From contig NZ_BMUC01000010.1 in the NCBI RefSeq assembly GCF_014649995.1, positions 217,012-281,011 of the forward strand: DNA of 64,000 nucleotides, in the 5' to 3' direction. The notes under the pieces were generated by a model that saw only the letters and a program-made list of their open reading frames with translations, did no database searches and was not told where the DNA came from. A program made the translations under genes and the position numbers. This DNA comes from Streptomyces griseoflavus (GTDB lineage Bacteria; Actinomycetota; Actinomycetes; Streptomycetales; Streptomycetaceae). This document shows positions 1 through 7,650 of the stretch, in pieces (the stretch's first letter is position 1; every line of letters begins with the position of its first letter).

Positions 1-507
1 CAGGGGGCAGCCCGACGGACCGGCTCCCGCGCGGAGCGGGACACCCGCACACCGGGGAGCCGGGGCCCCAAGCAGCCTCCGGCTCTCCCGGCACGTACGC
101 CCCGGCACGCGGGCGCCGCGACGCGGCGACGCACCGGCACCGGGCGGCCGGGGCGGGCCCCGACCGCGTCCGGCCCGCCGTGAGCGCCGCTCCGCCCTGG
201 GCCCGGCCCACGCGCGCCGCCTCGTCCGACGGTCCGCCCCGAGGGCCGGAAACCCCGGCGCCCGGTGCCCGCCGGCCTCGCCCGGCAGGGCGACGCCCGG
301 GCGTCGCCGGCACCCCGGCCGAACCGGCCGCCGACGGTCGGCGCGGCGGCGCTCAAGCTGCCGCCGATGTGTCCCGACCGTCGCACGACCCGCCCCGAGG
401 CCGGAAACCACCGCGCCCAGTGCGCCCGGGCCCAGCCCGGCCGAGCGACGCCCAAGCGTCGACGGCACCCCGCCCGAACCGGCCGCCGGCGGTTCCCGCG
501 GGCGCGT
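1..507. other. Non-coding GC-rich stretch downstream of the XdhC gene
   Basis: No credible gene is seen here. Open frames in this stretch have very Arg/Pro-rich translations, as expected from random GC-rich sequence. The right half is occupied by the direct repeat described at 234-539. Nothing recognisable was seen in 1-233. Confidence 0.6.
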
Positions 508-539
508 TCAGGCTGCCGCCGGTGTCTCGCGTCCGTCGC
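234..539. repeat. Imperfect ~150-bp direct repeat duplicating the 3' end of the XdhC gene
   Basis: Two head-to-tail copies lie at about 234-384 and 390-539 and align with an offset of 155-156 bp. Both begin CCGCCCCGAG and carry the shared blocks GAACCGGCCGCCG and CTGCCGCCG. By eye about 80% of positions match. The right copy includes the last codons of the XdhC gene (DGRETPAAA then stop). The left copy, read in the equivalent frame, still encodes DGRDTSAAA then stop. It therefore looks like a partial tandem duplication of a gene end plus its downstream sequence, since diverged. Confidence 0.7.
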
Positions 540-1668
540 GGTGGATCGGTGTCCCCGAGTCCGTCAGCGGGACGCCCGTGCCGCCGCGGCGGGAGGCGAC
601 GATCTCCGCCGCGATGGACAGGGCCGTCTCCTCCGGGGTGCGGGCGCCCAGGTCGAGGCCGATCGGGGAGCGCAGGCGGGCCAGTTCGCGCTCCCCCACG
701 CCCGCCTCGCGCAGGCGGAGCGCGCGGTCGGCGTGGGTGCGGCGGGAGCCCATCGCGCCGACGAACGCCACCGGCAGCCCGAGGGCCACCCTCAGCAGCG
801 GTACGTCGAACTTCGCGTCGTGGGTGAGGACGCACAGCACCGTGCGCGCGTCGGTCGGGGTACCGCGCAGATAGCGGTGCGGCCAGTCGACGACGATCTC
901 GTCGGCCTCCGGGAAACGGGCCCGGGTGGCGAAGACCGGCCGGGCGTCACAGACCGTGACCCGGTATCCGAGGAACTTCCCCACGCGCACGAGCGCCGCC
1001 GCGAAGTCGATCGCCCCGAAGACGATCATGCGGGGCGGCGGCAGCGAGGACTCGACGAACAGGCGCACACCGCCGGGGCACAGGGAGCCCGCCCCGGACT
1101 CCGCTCCCGCCGCGCCCGCCGCGACGGCGACCGTGCCGGTGCGGCCGGCGTCCAGCAGGGCCCCGGCCTCTCCGGCCGCCGACCGGTCCAGTTCCGCGGA
1201 TCCGCCCAGGCCGCCCCGGTACGACCCGTCCGGGCGCACCAGCAGGACTCCGCCGAGCACCTCCGGCGGGCCCTCGACGACCCGCACCAGGGCCCCGGGC
1301 TCGCCCCCGTCGGCGGCCGCCAGCGCCGCCCGCAGCACGTCCCGGGAGGGAGCTCGCGCGAGCACCGGTGTGACCATGATGTCGATCACCCCACCGCAGG
1401 TCAGGCCCACGGCGAAGGCGTCCTCGTCGCTGTAGCCGAAGCGTTCGGCACGGGTCTCGCCGTCCTCGAGCGCCCGGGCGCACAGCTCGTACACCGCCCC
1501 CTCCACGCAGCCGCCGGAGACGGAGCCGACCGCCGTGCCCGCCCGGTCGACGGCGAGCGCGGCGCCGGGGCCGCGCGGGGCGCTGCCGCTCACGGCCACC
1601 ACCGTGGCCACGGCGAACTCCCGGCCCTCGGCCAGCCAGCGGTGCAGCTCGCCCGCGATGTCAAACAC
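508..1668 (-). CDS. XdhC/CoxI family molybdenum-cofactor chaperone of the adjacent hydroxylase
   Basis: 386 aa, last gene of a four-gene operon. XdhC/PaoD proteins bind molybdopterin cofactor, promote its sulfuration and insert it into the large subunit of xanthine dehydrogenase-type enzymes in the cytoplasm. The N-terminal XdhC_CoxI domain shows SGGCVEG (about residue 50) and LTCGGVIDI. A C-terminal Rossmann-like XdhC_C domain starts around MIVFGAIDFAA and ends with GAMGSRR. I chose the GTG at 1668 because it overlaps the upstream Mo-subunit stop by 8 nt (GTGTTTGA), indicating translational coupling. An in-frame ATG exists at 1692. The 3' end lies in the direct repeat. Confidence 0.9.
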   Translation of the reverse strand: MFDIAGELHRWLAEGREFAVATVVAVSGSAPRGPGAALAVDRAGTAVGSVSGGCVEGAVYELCARALEDGETRAERFGYSDEDAFAVGLTCGGVIDIMVTPVLARAPSRDVLRAALAAADGGEPGALVRVVEGPPEVLGGVLLVRPDGSYRGGLGGSAELDRSAAGEAGALLDAGRTGTVAVAAGAAGAESGAGSLCPGGVRLFVESSLPPPRMIVFGAIDFAAALVRVGKFLGYRVTVCDARPVFATRARFPEADEIVVDWPHRYLRGTPTDARTVLCVLTHDAKFDVPLLRVALGLPVAFVGAMGSRRTHADRALRLREAGVGERELARLRSPIGLDLGARTPEETALSIAAEIVASRRGGTGVPLTDSGTPIHRDGRETPAAA

Positions 1669-3790
1669 GCGGGCCTCCCGCCTCCAGCACACGGTCCGGA
1701 CGGATGGGCAGCCGCCGGTGGCGCACTCCGGTCGCGTGCCAGACGGCGTTCGCGACGGCAGCCGCCGCGCCCACGATGCCGACCTCGCCGATGCCCTTGA
1801 TCCCGACCGGGTCGTCGGGGTCGTGGTCGTCCACCCAGTCCGCCTCGACGGCCGGCACGTCGGCGTGGCTCGCCACGTGGTAGGAGGCCAGGTCGCCGCC
1901 GTACAGGTCGCCCGAGGCGCTGTCGCGCACCGCTTCCTCGTGCAGCGCCATGGAGATGCCCCAGGTCATGCCGCCGATCAGCTGGCTGCGGGCGGTGAGC
2001 GGGTTGACGATCCGGCCCGCGGCGAAGATGCCGAGCATCCGCCGCACCCGCACCTCGCCGGTGGCGACGTCGACGGCGACCTCGGCGAACTGTGCACCGT
2101 AGGAGTGCCGTTCCTTCTGGGCCAGGGCGCCGACGGCGGCGGTGGTGTCGGAGCGCACGGTGATGCCCTCCGGCGGCACGGTGCCGCCCGGTACGAGCCT
2201 GTCCCGCAGTTCCCCGGCGGCGGCCGTGACCGCCCAGGCCCAGGAACGGGTGCCCATGGAGCCGCCCGCGATCATCGCCGGGCCGAAGTCGCTGTCGCCG
2301 ATGTGCACCCGGACCCGGCCGGCCGGCACCCGCAGCGCGTCGGCGGCCACCAGGGCCAGTGCGGTACGGGCCCCGGTGCCGATGTCGGCGGCCGAGATCC
2401 GCACGGTGAAGGTGCCGTCCGCCTCCGCGGTGACCGCCGCCGTGGACGGCATGGCGCCGGCCGGGAAGGAGGCCGCCGCCGTCCCGGTGCCGAGCAGCAG
2501 GTGCCCCTCGCGCCGCACGCCGGGGCGCGGGTCGCGGCTGGCCCAGCCGAAGCGGCGGGCGCCCTCGCGGAAGCAGGCGGCGAGGTTGCGGCCGGCGAAG
2601 GGCAGCCCGGAGACCGGACCCAGCTCGGGCTCGTTGCGCAGCCGCAGCTCGATCGGGTCCACCCCGCACCGCTCGGCCAGTTCGTCCAGCGCGGCCTCCA
2701 TCGCGAACGACCCCGGCGCCTCGCCCGGTGCGCGCATCCAGGTCGGGGAGGGGACGTTCAGCCGGACCACCTGGTTCTCCGTGCGGTGGGCGGGGGCGTC
2801 GTACAGGGTCCGCCCGACGCCGGCGGCCGGTTCCACGAACTCCCAGACCGTGGACGTCTGGTTGAGCGAGCGGTGGTCCAGGGCGCGCAGCCGGCCGTCG
2901 GGGCCGGCGCCGAGGCGGACCCGCTGGGCGGTGGGGCTGCGGTAGCCGGTGAGCGAGAACATCTGACGTCGGGTCAGGACGACGCGGACCGGCCGCCGCA
3001 GCTCGGTGGCCGCCATCACCGCGGACACCTGGTGGGCCCGGAGCCCTTTGCTGCCGAAGCCTCCGCCGACGTGGTCGGAGCGCACCCGCACCGCGGACGC
3101 GTCCAGGGAGAACATCCGCACCAGTTCGTCGGCGACCCAGGTGGTGCCCTGGTTGGAGTCGACGACCTCCAGCCGGCCGCCGTCCCACAGGGCGGTCGCG
3201 GCGTGCGGTTCCATCATGGCGTGGTGTTCTTCGGGCGTGACGTACTCCTCGTCCACCACATGGGCGCTGGCGGCGAGTTCGGCGTCCAGGTCGCCCTTCT
3301 CCGTCGAGGCGGGCATGTGTCCGTCCGCCGGGCGGGCGTCGGAACGGCCGGCGGAGAACGCGATGTCGTGCGGTTCCCGCTCGTAGGTGACGGTGAGTGC
3401 CTCGGCCGCCTCCCGTGCCTGCTCCGACGTCTCCGCGACGACGAGCGCGACGGGCCAGCCGGCGTGCGGGACACGGTCGTCCTGGAAGACCGCGGCGGTC
3501 GGGTCGGGCGGCACGCCCAGCATGCCGACGTAGCCGGTCTCCAGGCGCGGGGCGTTGCCGTGGTGCAGGACGGCGAGCACGCCCGGCATGTCGAGGACGG
3601 GTCCGCTCTCCACGGAGACGATCCGGCCGCGGGCGACGGTGGAGAGCACCAGCCGGCCGTGGGCGAGGCCGGCGAAGGGGATCTCGCCGGCGTAGCGGGC
3701 GGCGCCGGTGACCTTGTCGCGGCCCTCGACGCGGGAGTGGGCGGTGCCGACCGCGCCCGTCGTCGTGGCGCGGCTCGTGGCGGTGGTCAT
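1661..3790 (-). CDS. Molybdopterin-binding (large) subunit of a xanthine dehydrogenase-family hydroxylase, PaoC-like
   Basis: 709 aa. This subunit carries the Mo-pterin active site that hydroxylates aldehydes or N-heterocycles. It shows the aldehyde oxidase a/b hammerhead domain at the N-terminus (RVEGRDKVTGAARYAGEIP), the cofactor loop GGGFGSKG, and near the C-terminus GIKGIGEVG, carrying the conserved active-site Glu. Start ATG 3790 overlaps the FAD-subunit stop by 4 nt (ATGA). Substrate cannot be read from sequence. The subunit order 2Fe-2S, FAD, Mo, XdhC matches E. coli PaoABC-PaoD, an aldehyde oxidoreductase, better than purine-degrading XdhABC. Confidence 0.92.
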   Translation of the reverse strand: MTTATSRATTTGAVGTAHSRVEGRDKVTGAARYAGEIPFAGLAHGRLVLSTVARGRIVSVESGPVLDMPGVLAVLHHGNAPRLETGYVGMLGVPPDPTAAVFQDDRVPHAGWPVALVVAETSEQAREAAEALTVTYEREPHDIAFSAGRSDARPADGHMPASTEKGDLDAELAASAHVVDEEYVTPEEHHAMMEPHAATALWDGGRLEVVDSNQGTTWVADELVRMFSLDASAVRVRSDHVGGGFGSKGLRAHQVSAVMAATELRRPVRVVLTRRQMFSLTGYRSPTAQRVRLGAGPDGRLRALDHRSLNQTSTVWEFVEPAAGVGRTLYDAPAHRTENQVVRLNVPSPTWMRAPGEAPGSFAMEAALDELAERCGVDPIELRLRNEPELGPVSGLPFAGRNLAACFREGARRFGWASRDPRPGVRREGHLLLGTGTAAASFPAGAMPSTAAVTAEADGTFTVRISAADIGTGARTALALVAADALRVPAGRVRVHIGDSDFGPAMIAGGSMGTRSWAWAVTAAAGELRDRLVPGGTVPPEGITVRSDTTAAVGALAQKERHSYGAQFAEVAVDVATGEVRVRRMLGIFAAGRIVNPLTARSQLIGGMTWGISMALHEEAVRDSASGDLYGGDLASYHVASHADVPAVEADWVDDHDPDDPVGIKGIGEVGIVGAAAAVANAVWHATGVRHRRLPIRPDRVLEAGGPRV

Positions 3791-4779
3791 CGGGTGGCCT
3801 CCTCGGCGAGTTCGGACAGCACGGCCACCACGAGGTTGCGCAGGAGGGTCACCTTGTAGCCGTTTCCGGGAAGGGGCCTGGCGGCCGCGAGTTCGGCGTC
3901 CGCGGCGGCGGCGAAGTACTCCGCGGTGGCCGGGGCGCCGGTCAGGACACGTTCGGCGAGCCGGGCCCGCCAGGGCCTCGAGGCGACCGCGCCGAAGGCG
4001 AGGCGCGCGTCGCACACGACACCGTCCGACACCTCCAGAGCGGCGGCGACGGAGCCGATCGCGAAGGCGTACGAGGCCCGTTCGCGGACCTTGCGGTAGC
4101 GCGAGCGGGCGGCGAGGCGCGCGGGCGGCAGGGTGACGTAGGTGATGAGCGCGCCGGGCGGCAGGGCGGTCTCGCGGTGCGGGGTGTCGCCCACCGGCAG
4201 GTAGAAGTCGGCCAGCGGCAACTCCCCCGGCCCGTCCGTGGTTTCGTACGCGACGGTCGCGTCGAACGCGGTGAGCGCCACCCCCATGTCGGAGGGGTGC
4301 ACGGCCACGCAGTGCTCGGAGGCGCCGAGGACCGCGTGGTTGCGGTGCTCGCCCCCGACGGCGGGGCAACCGCTGCCGGGTGCCCGCTTGTTGCAGGGTT
4401 TGGTGACGTCGGCGAAGTAGCCGCAGCGGGTGCGCTGGAGCAGGTTGCCGCCGACGGTGGCCATGTTGCGCAGTTGCCCGGAGGCGCCGGCGAGCACGGC
4501 CTGGGTGAGGGCCGGGTAGCGTTCGCGGACCACGGGGTGGGCGGCGAGGTCGCTGTTGGTGACGGTGGCGCCGATCCGCAGTCCGCCGTCGGCGGCCGGT
4601 TCGATCCGGTCCAGCGGGAGGGAGCGGACGTCGACGAGCCGGGCGGGGCGTTCCACGCCGGTCTTCATCAGGTCGACGAGGTTGGTGCCGCCGCCGAGGT
4701 AGCGGGCGTCGGGGTCGGCACCCAGCAGTGCCACCGCGCCGGTGACGTCGTCGGCGCGCCGGTAGTCGAACTCCCTCAT
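3787..4779 (-). CDS. FAD-binding subunit of the hydroxylase with a PaoB-like cysteine insertion
   Basis: 330 aa. This subunit carries electrons from the Mo centre via Fe-S clusters to an acceptor through FAD. The FAD-binding signature YLGGGTNLVDLMK is near residue 25, followed by GQLRNMATVGGNL. It is followed by a Cys-bearing insertion (RCGYFADVTKPC, then GSGC, then EHC) matching the extra [4Fe-4S]-binding loop of PaoB/YagS rather than ordinary XDH FAD subunits. A CO dehydrogenase flavoprotein C-terminal domain follows. Start ATG 4779 overlaps the 2Fe-2S gene stop by 4 nt. Confidence 0.92.
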   Translation of the reverse strand: MREFDYRRADDVTGAVALLGADPDARYLGGGTNLVDLMKTGVERPARLVDVRSLPLDRIEPAADGGLRIGATVTNSDLAAHPVVRERYPALTQAVLAGASGQLRNMATVGGNLLQRTRCGYFADVTKPCNKRAPGSGCPAVGGEHRNHAVLGASEHCVAVHPSDMGVALTAFDATVAYETTDGPGELPLADFYLPVGDTPHRETALPPGALITYVTLPPARLAARSRYRKVRERASYAFAIGSVAAALEVSDGVVCDARLAFGAVASRPWRARLAERVLTGAPATAEYFAAAADAELAAARPLPGNGYKVTLLRNLVVAVLSELAEEATR

Positions 4780-5333
4780 GCGGCGCTCTCCTCGGTCTCG
4801 GTGCGGCTCTCGCCGGCCGCGCGGGCGACGGCCTGGACGATCTGGACGTAGGCGCCGCAGCGGCACAGGTTGCCGCTCATGCGTTCCCGGATCTCCTCGG
4901 GCGTCAGGGGTGGCGGTGCCGCCTGCGGTCGTACGTCCTCGGTGACGGCGCTGGGCCAGCCCGCGGCGTGCTCCTCGATGACGGCGATGGCCGAACAGAT
5001 CTGGCCGGGGGTGCAGTAGCCGCACTGGAAGCCGTCCAGGTCGAGGAACGCCTGCTGGACGGGGTGCAGCCGGTCCCCTTCGGCGACGCCCTCCACGGTG
5101 GTGATCTCGCGTTCGCCGGAGGCGACGGCCAGTTGCAGACACGACACGGTGCGGCGGCCGTCGACCAGGACGGTGCAGGCGCCGCACTGCCCCTGGTCGC
5201 AGCCCTTCTTGGTGCCGGTCAGGTCGAGCCGCTCGCGCAGCGCGTCGAGCAGGGTGGTGCGGTGGTCGACGGACAGCGTGTGCTTCTCGCCGTTGATGTT
5301 CAAGGTGACGGTGCTGGACGTCGAGGAGGTCAT
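4776..5333 (-). CDS. [2Fe-2S] subunit of the hydroxylase, PaoA-like but without a Tat signal
   Basis: 185 aa, first gene of the operon. The N-terminal ferredoxin-like domain has the plant-type cluster motif CDQGQCGACTVLVDG and a later Cys. The C-terminal [2Fe-2S]-binding domain has CGYCTPGQ and GNLCRCGAY. The protein starts MTSSTSSTVTLNING with no twin-arginine or Sec signal, unlike E. coli PaoA, so the complex is predicted cytoplasmic. A GAAGG Shine-Dalgarno lies about 8 nt before ATG 5333. Two palindromes in the divergent region to the tetR gene probably control this operon. Confidence 0.92.
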   Translation of the reverse strand: MTSSTSSTVTLNINGEKHTLSVDHRTTLLDALRERLDLTGTKKGCDQGQCGACTVLVDGRRTVSCLQLAVASGEREITTVEGVAEGDRLHPVQQAFLDLDGFQCGYCTPGQICSAIAVIEEHAAGWPSAVTEDVRPQAAPPPLTPEEIRERMSGNLCRCGAYVQIVQAVARAAGESRTETEESAA

Positions 5334-5543
5334 GAGCAGCCTTCTTTCGGCGATCGGGAAGGCGGACAAGTCGGTTGGTGCGGTCGGCGATCGGGAAGGC
5401 GTACAGGTCGGTGACGTGGCGGTCGGTGCGGTACGGAGCGCGGGGCGTCCGGGACCGTGCGGGAGGGCGGAAGGGGGCCGCGGGCGCCGGTCTCCGGGGC
5501 GTGCCGCGGCCGTCCGCGTCCGCCGATACGATGGACCCGAAGC

Positions 5544-5585
5544 GGACAACTGTCCGGTGCCTGGAAACGTAGTGGACAGTTGTCC
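5544..5585. promoter_or_regulatory. Paired palindromic operators between the hydroxylase operon and tetR
   Basis: GGACAACTGTCC (5544-5555) and GGACAGTTGTCC (5574-5585) are exact reverse complements of each other. Each is a GGACA/TGTCC inverted repeat with a 2-bp centre. Their centres are 30 bp apart, about three helical turns. They sit between a TetR gene and the operon it faces, the usual place for TetR autoregulation and control of the neighbour. Confidence 0.7.
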
Positions 5586-5630
5586 GGTTGAGCAAGGACG
5601 GGTTTCGGCCACGGCCCGTGAGGAGGACGA

Positions 5631-6209
5631 GTGGGGCAGCAGAACGACGCACCCCAGCGCGCGGACGCGCAGCGCAACCGCGAGCGCATCCTGGAAGTGG
5701 CCCTGACCGAACTCACGCGCTCGGCGGACACCCCGTTGAGCGTGATCGCCAAGAAGGCGGGCGTCGGGCAGGGCACGCTCTACCGGAACTTCCCCAGCCG
5801 TGAGGCACTCGTCCTGGAGATCTACCGGCACGAGATGCGGCAGGTCGCCGACTGCGCGGCCCAGTTGCTCCGGACCCGGGAGCCGGACCGCGCCCTGCGC
5901 GAATGGATGGACCGGCTCGCCGGGTTCGCCATGACCAAGGCCGGGCTGGCCGACGCCATCCGGCAGGCCACCAGCGGTCCGGGGAGTCCCGGCAAGCCGC
6001 CCCCGCATCCGCTCACCGACGCGGCCGAGGTCCTGCTGCGCGCCTGCGAGGAGGCCGGGGTCATCCGCCCGGGGGTGACCGCGGACGACTTCGTCCTCGC
6101 CATCGGCGGACTGTGGCTGCTCGACCCGGCCGGCGACTGGCGGCTGCGCGCCACGCGGCTGCTGGATCTGGTCATGGACGGCCTGCGTGTGGGGGCGCCC
6201 GGACGGTAG
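5631..6209 (+). CDS. TetR-family transcriptional regulator, likely repressor of the divergent hydroxylase operon
   Basis: 192 aa. The N-terminal TetR helix-turn-helix is clear (ADAQRNRERILEVAL through VIAKKAGVGQGTLYRNFPSREAL, about residues 11-57). The C-terminal domain is a ligand-binding helical region with no recognisable ligand. GTG 5631 is preceded by AGGAGG at 5621-5626. The divergent arrangement with paired palindromes at 5544-5585 suggests autorepression and control of the molybdenum hydroxylase genes; the inducer is probably a substrate of that enzyme (inference). Confidence 0.88.
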   Translation: MGQQNDAPQRADAQRNRERILEVALTELTRSADTPLSVIAKKAGVGQGTLYRNFPSREALVLEIYRHEMRQVADCAAQLLRTREPDRALREWMDRLAGFAMTKAGLADAIRQATSGPGSPGKPPPHPLTDAAEVLLRACEEAGVIRPGVTADDFVLAIGGLWLLDPAGDWRLRATRLLDLVMDGLRVGAPGR

Positions 6210-6297
6210 GCCCCGGGGCCCGGACGGCCGTCGTCCCGCGCGGGACACGGCGCCCGGGCGGCCGGTGTCGTCGGGCGCCCGCGGCCGTCGCCCCTTC

Positions 6298-7203
6298 TCA
6301 GGCGACCGCCGTCGCCGCCAGTTCCCTCAGTTCGCGCAGTGCGGCCCGCACCGCGGGGCGGGCGCGGCCGCCGCCGCGGGTGCAGGTCAGCAGGGCGCGG
6401 TGCGGGTTGCCCGCACAGGTCACCCGGACGATCGGCAGGTCAGGGGCCGGACGGGCCAGGCGCGGGATCAGGGCGACGCCGAGTCCGTGGGCGACGAGAT
6501 GGGCGATCGCGTTCCAGTCGTGGGCGTGGTGGACGACGTCCGGGGCGAAACCGGCGGCACCGCACGCCGACATGACGTGCAGCCGGCAGGGGCTCTCCGG
6601 CGCCGGCGCGATCCACGGCTCACGGGCCGCCCGGACGAGGTCGATCCGCTCGGCCCCGGCCAGCGGATGACCGGCCGGGACCACCAGGTCGAACGGGTCC
6701 TCCAACAACGGCTCCCGGTCGAACCGGGCGTCGCCGAGCGGTGGATCGAGCGGCGTGGACTCCAGCACGGCCAGATCGGCGGCACCTTCGAAGAGCAGGT
6801 CGAAGCTCTGCCCCACCCCCGCCTCGGCGATCCGCACCGACAGCCGCGGGTGACGCTCGCGCAGCCGGGCCGCCATCGGTGCCAGCAGCACCGAGACGGC
6901 CACCGGGAACCCGGTCACGCGCAGCACGCCGGCCGGGGCGTCGCGGTCGGCCCGCAGGTCCAGCTCCGCCTGGTCCCAGCGTGCCTGGATGGCGTCGGCG
7001 TGCGACAGCAGGCTCTCGGCGGCCGGAGTGAGCCGAACCCCGCGCCCTTGCGGCTCCAGCAGGACGACGTCCAGGTCACGCGCGAGCTGACGGATCTGCT
7101 GGGAGGCCGCCGACGGGGTGAAGTGCAGGGCGCGGGCCGCCGCGGTGACCGTGCCGTAGTGGGCGACCGCCCTCAGGACGTGCAGCCGGCGCAGATCGAT
7201 CAT
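6298..7203 (-). CDS. LysR-family transcriptional regulator
   Basis: 301 aa. Winged helix-turn-helix at the N-terminus (LRRLHVLRAVAHYGTVTAAARALHFTPSAASQQI) followed by a LysR substrate-binding domain. It is divergent from the zinc-ribbon/CoA-transferase pair and is the obvious candidate to regulate it. ATG 7203 starts MIDLRRL. An in-frame start three codons upstream (7212) is possible. A TTGACT / AAGCGT promoter pair with 17-nt spacing lies just upstream. Confidence 0.88.
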   Translation of the reverse strand: MIDLRRLHVLRAVAHYGTVTAAARALHFTPSAASQQIRQLARDLDVVLLEPQGRGVRLTPAAESLLSHADAIQARWDQAELDLRADRDAPAGVLRVTGFPVAVSVLLAPMAARLRERHPRLSVRIAEAGVGQSFDLLFEGAADLAVLESTPLDPPLGDARFDREPLLEDPFDLVVPAGHPLAGAERIDLVRAAREPWIAPAPESPCRLHVMSACGAAGFAPDVVHHAHDWNAIAHLVAHGLGVALIPRLARPAPDLPIVRVTCAGNPHRALLTCTRGGGRARPAVRAALRELRELAATAVA

Positions 7204-7210
7204 GTAGCCC

Positions 7211-7252
7211 ACGCTTCACGGTGACGTACAGAAAGTCAACCTGGACGTGTAC
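7211..7252. promoter_or_regulatory. Divergent lysR promoter region with inverted repeat
   Basis: Reading the minus strand, TTGACT (7239-7234) and AAGCGT (7216-7211) are separated by 17 nt and precede the LysR start at 7203 by only 7 nt, so its mRNA would be nearly leaderless. An inverted repeat GTACA (7226-7230) ... TGTAC (7248-7252) spans the region and could be a LysR-type binding site. Sequence match only. Confidence 0.4.
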
Positions 7253-7327
7253 GAATGTGACGGCGCACCCTGGCCGTGTCGCGACGACCGACACGAACCG
7301 AGGCACGCGAGGAACCGAGGAGGCACC

Positions 7328-7564
7328 ATGACGAGCACCACCGGCGCCACGGGCAGGACCACCACCCGCTGCCCCTACTGCGGGTGGCCCGACGACGCCG
7401 AACCCTTCCGGTTGGTCTCCCGGCACGGCACCGCGACGGGCAGCACGGTGTGGACCCGCTGCGGCTGCGGCTCCCTCCAGGTCCGCACGGTCGACGAGCG
7501 GGGCGCCCGCGTCGTGTCCCGCGGCCGTCCGGCCGGCGCCCCGTCCGGCCGGACCGGCCGGTGA
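7328..7564 (+). CDS. 78-aa zinc-ribbon microprotein
   Basis: Small protein with two cysteine pairs, CPYCG near residue 17 and CGCG near residue 46, matching a C-x2-C / C-x-C metal knuckle arrangement. The rest is polar and Arg/Gly-rich. ATG 7328 has a near-perfect Shine-Dalgarno (GAGGAGG at 7317-7323). It lies between a divergent LysR gene and a CoA-transferase gene. The CoA-transferase also has its own promoter, so the two may or may not be co-transcribed. I do not recognise a characterised family; a structural zinc site or protein/nucleic-acid contact is an inference. Confidence 0.75.
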   Translation: MTSTTGATGRTTTRCPYCGWPDDAEPFRLVSRHGTATGSTVWTRCGCGSLQVRTVDERGARVVSRGRPAGAPSGRTGR

Positions 7565-7580
7565 GCGGACCGGACGGCCG

Positions 7581-7609
7581 TTGACAGGCGGCGGCCCCCG
7601 CCGTACTAA
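7581..7609 (+). promoter_or_regulatory. HrdB-type promoter for the CoA-transferase
   Basis: TTGACA (7581-7586) and TACTAA (7604-7609) are separated by 17 nt, close to the vegetative consensus. Transcription would begin near 7616, about 35 nt before the CoA-transferase start. Confidence 0.65.
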
Positions 7610-7650
7610 TCGTCAAGCGGTGTTCCGGGAACCGGCAGGGAGGCGTGGAC

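Noticed and set aside
1535-3859. Long open frame (774 codons) on the plus strand opposite the molybdenum hydroxylase genes
   Set aside because: Shadow of GC-rich coding DNA; the translation is Gly/His/Arg-rich with no domain, while the other strand has clear XDH-family motifs.
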